NCBI GenBank assembly: GCA_046728115.1
Contig: JBKPDW010000225.1
Span: 1-10,611 of the forward strand
Length of the DNA: 10,611 bases
Source: CAVSWN01 sp046728115
GTDB lineage: Bacteria > Acidobacteriota > Vicinamibacteria > Vicinamibacterales > CAVVIG01
Reading direction: 5' to 3'
Below, piece after piece: positions 6,426 through 10,611 of the stretch (its first letter is position 1; each line of letters starts with the position of its first letter). The notes under the pieces are model-generated. The model had not been told where the DNA came from and searched no databases. It worked only from the letters and a program-made list of their open reading frames with translations. Both the position numbers and the translations under genes were made by a program.

Positions 6426-7257
6426 GGAGCTTGACCTCCGCCTCCTTTGCTATGGCGTCGATCGCCATCAGCCGATGGAGCAGCGGTTCCAGCCGATCGA
6501 TTCGGAGCGCATTCTGCGCGTCGCTCTTCGCGCGAGGTGGATCCTCATGCACCTCGAGAAAGACGCCGTCCACGCCGGCGGCCACACCGGCCGATGCCAG
6601 CGGCTCGATGAATTCGGCGCGTCCGGCCGTCACGCCGTCGCCGCCGCCGGGCAATTGAAGGCTGTGCGTCACGTCGAAGATCACCGGCACGCCGGACGCC
6701 CGCATCATCGGCAGGGCCCGCATGTCCACCACGAGATCGTGATAGCCGAAGCTCGTTCCGCGCTCGGTGACGATCACGCGCGGGTTTCCGGCGGCGACGA
6801 CCTTTGCCACCGCATGCTTCACGTCGTCGGGTGCAAGGAACTGACCCTTCTTGATGTTCACGATGCGTCCTGTCTTCGCTGCGGCCGTCAGGAGATCGGT
6901 CTGACGCGAGAGGAATGCCGGGATCTGCAGCACGTCGGCGACGTCGGCGGCCGGCCTCGCGTGCGACGGTTCGTGGATGTCGGTCAGCACCGGCACGGCA
7001 TGGCGCGCCTTGATGTCCGCCAGAACGCGCAACCCCTCGTCGAGTCCGGGACCGCGGAACGAGGTTCCCGACGTGCGGTTCGCCTTGTCGTACGAAGCTT
7101 TGAAAATGAACGGAACCCGCATTCGCCTGGTGATCTCGACAAGATGTCCAGCCAGGTCGGACGCGTGCTGCTCGCTCTCGATCACACAGGGGCCGGCGAC
7201 GAGGACGAACGGGCTTCCGCCGCCAATTGGGATGTCACCAAGCTTGATCGGGGGCAC
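6418..7257 (-). CDS. kdsA: 3-deoxy-D-manno-octulosonate 8-phosphate synthase, metal-dependent type
   Basis: 279 residues from GTG 7257. It condenses phosphoenolpyruvate with arabinose 5-phosphate to Kdo 8-phosphate in the cytosol; TIM-barrel fold of the DAHP-synthase group. Visible motifs are FVLVAGPCVIES, FKASYDKANRTS, LTDIHEPS, QIPAFLSRQTDLL, NIKKGQFLAP, GTSFGYHDLVVDM, IFDVTHSLQLPGG and FLEVHEDPPRAKSDA. C24 stands where the metal-free E. coli enzyme has Asn26. C24, H198, E235 and D246 have exactly the spacing of the Aquifex aeolicus metal ligands C11, H185, E222 and D233, so this is the divalent-metal-dependent class. A TATAAT hexamer ends 8 nt before the GTG and no Shine-Dalgarno is visible, so the message may be leaderless. 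It overlaps kdsD by 8 nt and lies 89 nt downstream of pyrG. Confidence 0.95.
   Translation of the reverse strand: MPPIKLGDIPIGGGSPFVLVAGPCVIESEQHASDLAGHLVEITRRMRVPFIFKASYDKANRTSGTSFRGPGLDEGLRVLADIKARHAVPVLTDIHEPSHARPAADVADVLQIPAFLSRQTDLLTAAAKTGRIVNIKKGQFLAPDDVKHAVAKVVAAGNPRVIVTERGTSFGYHDLVVDMRALPMMRASGVPVIFDVTHSLQLPGGGDGVTAGRAEFIEPLASAGVAAGVDGVFLEVHEDPPRAKSDAQNALRIDRLEPLLHRLMAIDAIAKEAEVKLRG
6434..6439 (-). promoter_or_regulatory. Ribosome binding site of kdsD
   Basis: GGAGGT on the minus strand, in the last codons of kdsA, 8 nt before GTG 6425. This near-ideal site decides the GTG start for kdsD. Confidence 0.75.
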
Positions 7258-7265
7258 GACGGTTG

Positions 7266-7271
7266 ATTATA
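7266..7271 (-). promoter_or_regulatory. Candidate -10 box of kdsA (possible leaderless mRNA)
   Basis: A perfect TATAAT on the minus strand ends 8 nt before the kdsA GTG 7257. A transcript started from it would begin at or within a couple of bases of the start codon. No convincing -35 hexamer was found at 16-18 nt. It would give kdsA-kdsD (and perhaps kdsC-lapB) a promoter separate from kdsB-pyrG. Confidence 0.4.
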
Positions 7272-7301
7272 CCGGCGCAGAACGTCAGGACGGGCGGAAT
7301 G

Positions 7302-7327
7302 GCCAGGACGCAGGATGGGTTCCTGGC
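7302..7327. repeat. Inverted repeat between pyrG and kdsA
   Basis: GCCAGGA (7302-7308) and TCCTGGC (7321-7327) form a perfect 7-bp inverted repeat around a 12-nt loop, 20 nt downstream of the pyrG stop on the minus strand. There is no U-run, so it is at best a weak or factor-aided terminator or an mRNA-end stem. Confidence 0.3.
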
Positions 7328-7346
7328 TAATCCGGCCTCTCCAACG

Positions 7347-9005
7347 TTATGCGCTCAGCCGCGCTGCGCGCGGCGTTGATTCCTTACGCGCGCTCATCGT
7401 CGTCTTGTGTTCGTACGCCGCCGTCACGAACGCCGAAAAGAGCGGATGCGGGCGCGTCGGCTTCGACTTGAATTCCGGGTGGAACTGGACGGCGAGATAC
7501 CACGGATGACCAGGCAATTCAGCGATCTCCACGAACTTGCCATCGGGCGATCGTCCGGAAATCCGAAGTCCGTGCTCCGTCAGCGTGCGTTCGTAGAGGC
7601 AGTTGAACTCGTAGCGATGACGATGGCGTTCGTGGATCAGGTTGGTTCCATACACCTGATGCGCCAGAGAACCTGGCGCGAGCTCGCACGCGTAGGTGCC
7701 AAGACGCATCGTGCCGCCGAGATCGTCGACGCCGAGCAAATCCCGCAGCTTGTAAATCACTTTTGTCGGCGTATCGGGGTTGCACTCGGTGGAGTCGGCA
7801 TCAGACAGGCCGGCGACGTTACGGGCATACTCGACTGTGGCCCACTGGAAGCCGTAGCAGATCCCGAAATACGGAATCAGCCGTTCGCGCGCCACCTGCG
7901 CGGCATGCATCATCCCGCGCGTGCCGCGATCGCCGAATCCGCCGGGAACGAGAATGCCGTCAGCGCCGTCGAGGAGCAGCCTGCCGCTCGGTGCCTCGAG
8001 CGCCTCAGCCTCGATCCATTTGATATTCACCTTGATGCGATGCGGGAAGCCGCCATGATAGAGGGCCTCGTTCAGGCTCTTGTACGAATCCTCGTAGCCA
8101 ACGTACTTGCCGACGACGTGAATGGTGATATCGTCCACCGGATTCTTGATTCGGCTGACCAGTTCCTCCCACGGCTGCATCCGGCGTTCGGTCTGCGGCA
8201 GATGCAGATACTTCAGCACCATGCGATCCAGGCCTTCTGCGGCGAGCACCACAGGCACTTCATAAATAGTCTGGACGTCCTTGGCGGTGATCACGGCTTC
8301 CTCGTCCACGTCGCAGAAGAGCGCGATCTTGCGCTTGATGTCGGAGTCGAGATAGCGATCGGTCCGGCAGAGCAGGATGTCGGGCTGGATGCCGATCGAT
8401 CGCAGGTCGCGTACGCTGTGCTGCGTCGGCTTGGTTTTCAGTTCGCCGGCCGTGCCGATGAATGGCACGAGCGTCAGGTGGATGTAAAGCGAGTTGTCCC
8501 GCCCCACATCCTGACGGAACTGGCGAATGGCCTCGAGAAACGGGAGGCTTTCGATGTCGCCGACCGTGCCGCCGATTTCCACGAGCACGATGTCCACGTC
8601 GTTCGAGACCGCGCGAATCGCGTCCTTGATTTCGTTCGTGATATGCGGAATGACCTGTACGGTCCGGCCGAGATAATCCCCGCGGCGCTCCTTCTGGATC
8701 ACGCTCTGATAGATTTTGCCCGTGGTCCAGTTCGAGTTCTTGGTGGTAACCGTGTTCGTGAAGCGTTCGTAATGGCCCAGATCGAGATCCGTCTCGGCGC
8801 CGTCGTCGGTCACGTAGACTTCGCCGTGCTGGTACGGGCTCATCGTGCCGGGATCCACGTTGATGTACGGGTCGAACTTCTGCAGGGTCACCCGGTAGCC
8901 GTGCCCTTCGAGCAGACAACCCATTGACGCCGCCGCCAGGCCTTTGCCGAGCGATGACACGACGCCGCCGGTGATGAAGATGTACTTGGGAGTTCGTCCG
9001 TCCAT
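7347..9005 (-). CDS. pyrG: CTP synthase (glutamine-hydrolysing)
   Basis: 552 residues. It makes CTP from UTP, ATP and glutamine; cytosolic tetramer. The N-terminal amidoligase domain (about 1-270) starts KYIFITGGVVSSLGKG with the ATP-binding loop SSLGKG at 17-22, then KFDPYINVDPGTMSPYQHGEVYV and VEIGGTVGDIE. The C-terminal class I glutamine amidotransferase domain (about 293-535) has PGGFGDRG, nucleophile C383, DDLGGTMRLG, HRHRYEFN and AVQFHPE with H509 and E511. Variant: the nucleophile elbow reads GICYGFQWA where most bacterial enzymes have GICLGMQ. The start ATG 9005 has GAGGA (9009-9013) three bases upstream. It lies 23 nt after kdsB. Its product is the co-substrate of KdsB, and pyrG-kdsA adjacency is common in Gram-negative bacteria. 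Confidence 0.97.
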   Translation of the reverse strand: MDGRTPKYIFITGGVVSSLGKGLAAASMGCLLEGHGYRVTLQKFDPYINVDPGTMSPYQHGEVYVTDDGAETDLDLGHYERFTNTVTTKNSNWTTGKIYQSVIQKERRGDYLGRTVQVIPHITNEIKDAIRAVSNDVDIVLVEIGGTVGDIESLPFLEAIRQFRQDVGRDNSLYIHLTLVPFIGTAGELKTKPTQHSVRDLRSIGIQPDILLCRTDRYLDSDIKRKIALFCDVDEEAVITAKDVQTIYEVPVVLAAEGLDRMVLKYLHLPQTERRMQPWEELVSRIKNPVDDITIHVVGKYVGYEDSYKSLNEALYHGGFPHRIKVNIKWIEAEALEAPSGRLLLDGADGILVPGGFGDRGTRGMMHAAQVARERLIPYFGICYGFQWATVEYARNVAGLSDADSTECNPDTPTKVIYKLRDLLGVDDLGGTMRLGTYACELAPGSLAHQVYGTNLIHERHRHRYEFNCLYERTLTEHGLRISGRSPDGKFVEIAELPGHPWYLAVQFHPEFKSKPTRPHPLFSAFVTAAYEHKTTMSARKESTPRAARLSA

Positions 9006-9028
9006 GAGTCCTCGTCAACTCGGCGTCA

Positions 9029-9814
9029 TCAGCTTGATGTCGGCACCGCGAGCAGGCGGCGCACCTGTTCCAGATCCTCTGGGGTGTTGACTTCGAGCGA
9101 TTCGAAGCGCGTCTCGACGGCCTTGATCCGGATGCCGTGTTCGAGGGCTCGAATCTGTTCGAGCGATTCGGCGCGTTCGAGCGGGGTTGGCTCGAGACCC
9201 GCCAGCACGAGCAGCGTACTGCGGCGATAGGCGTAAAGGCCGATATGTCTATAGAGCGGCGGCCAGCCGCCGCGGGGATCGCGGATGTACGGAATAGGGG
9301 CGCGCGAGAAGTACAGGGCGAAGCCGGCGCGGTCGAGGACGACTTTCACGATGTTCGGGTTGTTCAGATCGGCGCCGTCATGGATCCGGCGGAAGAGCGT
9401 CGTCATCTGCAGCGACGGGTCGGTTTTGAATGGTCCGGCCAGTTCGGCGATGGTTCCAGGATCGACGAGGGGCTCGTCGCCCTGCACGTTGACGACGACA
9501 TCGCAGGCGAGCGAAGCGGCCACTTCGGCCAGCCGGTCGGTGCCGGTTTCGTGGCTGGCTTTCGTCAGGCGCACCTTGCCGCCGAACTCGTTGACCCGGG
9601 TCGCGATGCGCAGATCGTCGGTGGCGACAATGACTTGCGAGACGACGGGCGACGCCATGGCGCGCCGATACACGTGCTCGATCATCGGACGGCCGTCGAG
9701 ATCGGCGAGGACCTTGCCGGGCAGCCGGGTCGATGCGTATCTGGCGGGGATGATGGCGACGATGTTGAGTGGAAGAACTGAATCGACTTTCGAACCAGTC
9801 GATTGAGGGTGCAC
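9029..9814 (-). CDS. kdsB: 3-deoxy-manno-octulosonate cytidylyltransferase (CMP-Kdo synthetase)
   Basis: 261 residues from GTG 9814; GTG 9829 would give 266. It activates Kdo with CTP to CMP-Kdo, the donor used by the Kdo transferase WaaA at the inner membrane. The N-terminal nucleotide-binding motif IIPARYASTRLPGK lies at about residues 21-34, followed by VIVATDD, SHETGTDRLAEVA, VVNVQGDEPLVDP (metal and substrate site), FSRAPIPYIRD, RHIGLYAYRR and EQIRALEHG. Neither start has a proper Shine-Dalgarno, and both leave an N-terminal extension before the usual first strand; no ATG, GTG or TTG codon lies nearer. 9814 is preferred because a TATTAT box sits 5 nt upstream, and a transcript from it would exclude 9829. 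First gene of the minus-strand Kdo block and divergent from the gene at 9854. Confidence 0.94.
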   Translation of the reverse strand: MHPQSTGSKVDSVLPLNIVAIIPARYASTRLPGKVLADLDGRPMIEHVYRRAMASPVVSQVIVATDDLRIATRVNEFGGKVRLTKASHETGTDRLAEVAASLACDVVVNVQGDEPLVDPGTIAELAGPFKTDPSLQMTTLFRRIHDGADLNNPNIVKVVLDRAGFALYFSRAPIPYIRDPRGGWPPLYRHIGLYAYRRSTLLVLAGLEPTPLERAESLEQIRALEHGIRIKAVETRFESLEVNTPEDLEQVRRLLAVPTSS

Positions 9815-9817
9815 GAC

Positions 9818-9826
9818 TAATAATAG
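9818..9826. promoter_or_regulatory. AT-rich divergent promoter core between kdsB and the GspC/PilP-like gene
   Basis: TAATAATAG in otherwise GC-rich DNA. On the minus strand it reads TATTAT (9825-9820), 5 nt before kdsB GTG 9814; on the plus strand TAATAA or TAATAG could be a -10 for the gene at 9854, with a leader of roughly 20 nt. No good -35 hexamer was found for either direction. The overlap of both -10 candidates would make the two directions compete. Confidence 0.35.
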
Positions 9827-9853
9827 CACACCTGACGAGTTGAGCGTGCTAGG

Positions 9854-10378
9854 ATGAAACTACAGGTGAATCTCAAACACGCCGCGACAATCGTGACGAC
9901 TGGCGGCGCGCTCGCCGCATGGTTCGCGGGCAGCACGACTACGAATCACAACGTCACGCCGCCGCGAGTCATCGAGCAACCGGCGATCGACGTGCGCGGC
10001 GCGGCGCTGGCGAGCGAAGTCGCGAAACTGCACGAACGCCTCCAGCCGTCGGCACGACCGCATTTGCCTGCACGCAACCTGTTTCGATTCCGCGAAGCGC
10101 GCGCACGTGGCGCCGCGGCCGTCGCGCTGCCGCAGGCCCTTCCGATCGAGGCGCCGCCTGCGCCGCCGCTTACGCTGATGAAGCTGGTCGGCATGGCCGA
10201 AGATCCTGGTCCGGACGGCCCGATTCGCATCGCCTTCATCAACGTCGAAGGGCAACTGTTCGGCGTCAAAGAAGGCGAGACCATCCTGCAGAAATATTCT
10301 GTGACGAAGATCTCCGCCGACGTCGTCGAGTTGACCGACACGACCGACGGCACGATTCGCCGCCTCGCCTTGCGCTGA
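9854..10378 (+). CDS. Small inner-membrane protein with GspC/PilP-like C-terminal domain
   Basis: 174 residues. An N-terminal hydrophobic segment (about 10-27) suggests a single-pass anchor with the rest in the periplasm. A variable, Ala/Pro-rich linker follows, containing LPARNLFRF (73-79), then a C-terminal domain from about 106. That domain (LTLMKLVGMAEDPGPDGP, then IAFINVEGQLFGVKEGE, then TKISADVVEL and IRRLAL) has the strand pattern of the type II secretion GspC homology region and of type IV pilus PilP, where such domains contact the secretin. No GspD, PilQ or other pilus or secretion gene is in the window, so the role is a guess by fold. The start ATG 9854 has only a weak TAGG next to it. 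The gene is divergent from kdsB and is followed by the heptad array and an IS end. Confidence 0.7.
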   Translation: MKLQVNLKHAATIVTTGGALAAWFAGSTTTNHNVTPPRVIEQPAIDVRGAALASEVAKLHERLQPSARPHLPARNLFRFREARARGAAAVALPQALPIEAPPAPPLTLMKLVGMAEDPGPDGPIRIAFINVEGQLFGVKEGETILQKYSVTKISADVVELTDTTDGTIRRLALR

Positions 10379-10386
10379 CATCCGGC

Positions 10387-10474
10387 AGTCTGAAGCCTCA
10401 AGTCTGAAGTTGAAGTACGAAGTCCGCGTCTCTTGAGACATGAGACTTGAAACTTGAGACTTGAAACTTGAGAC
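10387..10474. repeat. Heptad tandem repeat array upstream of the IS end
   Basis: The period is 7 nt throughout. The best part (10433-10474) is six contiguous units: TTGAGAC, ATGAGAC, TTGAAAC, TTGAGAC, TTGAAAC, TTGAGAC. The earlier part (10387-10427) is looser: AGTCTGA, AGCCTCA, AGTCTGA, AGTTGAA, a 6-nt unit, AGTCCGC. It is non-coding, starts 8 nt after the stop of the GspC/PilP-like gene and ends 5 nt before the first IS terminal repeat. The unit is related to the TTGAACC heptads at 3496-3530, so this is probably a genome-wide intergenic repeat family. Confidence 0.8.
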
Positions 10475-10480
10475 GGCTCA

Positions 10481-10525
10481 GTCCGGAGACATAGGTAACA
10501 AAGTTGTCCGGAGACATAGGTAACA
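10481..10525 (+). repeat. Tandem copies of the 20-bp IS terminal repeat
   Basis: GTCCGGAGACATAGGTAACA occurs at 10481-10500 and again, identical, at 10506-10525, separated by AAGTT (period 25). Both copies point towards the transposase gene and probably form a double transposase-binding site at the element end. Confidence 0.9.
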
Positions 10526-10545
10526 CTTTTCGCCACTGTTTCGCT

Positions 10546-10550
10546 GGAGG
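10546..10550 (+). promoter_or_regulatory. Ribosome binding site of the transposase
   Basis: GGAGG with a 5-nt spacer to ATG 10556; this fixes the transposase start. Confidence 0.7.
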
Positions 10551-10555
10551 AAGCG

Positions 10556-10611
10556 ATGCCGTGGCATGGAGTGTCGCCTATGGATTTGCGCCTCGCATTC
10601 GTTCGTGAATT
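10556..10611 (+). CDS. IS481-family transposase, N-terminal fragment (cut by window edge)
   Basis: Only 18 full codons are visible: MPWHGVSPMDLRLAFVRE. The MPW..xxPMDxRxxF pattern is the typical beginning of IS481-family (DDE, rve-type integrase core) transposases, whose N-terminal helix-turn-helix follows. A strong ribosome binding site and the upstream terminal repeats support it. The frame is open to the window edge. Whether the full gene is intact cannot be seen. Confidence 0.75.
   Translation, partial: MPWHGVSPMDLRLAFVRE

Larger units (their letters stand above)
10480..10611 (+). mobile_element. Left end of an IS481-type insertion sequence (continues past the window)
   Basis: The end carries a 20-bp terminal repeat twice in the same orientation, then the Shine-Dalgarno and start of an IS481-type transposase reading inwards. 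The second copy, preceded by T at 10505, has the TGT end usual for IS481 elements; the first is preceded by A. The outer boundary is therefore either 10480/10481 or 10505. The right end and any target duplication lie outside the window. Confidence 0.75.

Noticed and set aside
5788..7266. Long plus-strand frame of 492 codons opposite kdsD and kdsA
   Set aside because: It is a shadow of the two conserved Kdo genes, with no plausible protein signature.
7407..8927. Long plus-strand frame of 506 codons opposite pyrG
   Set aside because: It mirrors the strongly conserved CTP synthase frame; such antisense open frames are expected at high GC.
10387..10474. CRISPR-like array
   Set aside because: The units are 7 nt and contiguous, with no spacers and no cas genes nearby; it is a simple tandem repeat.

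Overview
The window is high-GC, densely coded bacterial chromosome. It contains a full set of Kdo (lipopolysaccharide inner-core sugar) genes, so the host is a Gram-negative, outer-membrane bacterium. The GC-rich codon use, frequent GTG starts, metal-dependent KdsA, IS481-type end and heptad intergenic repeats would fit an Acidobacteriota lineage such as Vicinamibacteria. That placement is inference from general familiarity, not proof.

Left part, plus strand (1-3513): the 3' part of an APC-family amino acid permease; a two-TM plus RCK (TrkA-N/TrkA-C) potassium-channel-like protein whose pore loop lacks the GYG signature; folD; and coaE. The last codons and stop of coaE lie inside a short heptad repeat that fills the gap to the convergent neighbour.

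Middle and right part, minus strand (9814 down to 3544), read in order: kdsB, pyrG, kdsA, kdsD, kdsC, lapB-like. This is one close-packed block: an 8-nt overlap kdsA/kdsD, a 4-nt overlap kdsC/lapB, 23 nt between kdsB and pyrG, and two wider gaps (89 nt pyrG/kdsA, 165 nt kdsD/kdsC). Together KdsD (Ru5P to Ara5P), KdsA (Ara5P + PEP to Kdo8P), KdsC (Kdo8P to Kdo) and KdsB (Kdo + CTP to CMP-Kdo) make the whole CMP-Kdo pathway. PyrG supplies the CTP that KdsB uses. The LapB/YciM-like TPR and rubredoxin-like protein at the end of the block is, in enterobacteria, the adaptor that sets LpxC turnover and so LPS output. lptC/lptA/lptB, which follow kdsC in E. coli, are not here.

Right end, plus strand (9854-10611): divergent from kdsB is a small single-pass membrane protein with a GspC/PilP-like C-terminal domain. 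It is followed by an 88-nt heptad-repeat array and then the left end of an IS481-type insertion sequence, with a doubled terminal repeat and the first 18 codons of its transposase, cut by the window edge.

No stretch over 300 nt lacks a gene; no tRNA, rRNA or CRISPR array was seen. The window is mostly conserved housekeeping. The points that deserve a second look are the pore-less RCK channel, the compact Kdo/CTP/LapB block, the heptad repeats and the doubled IS end.
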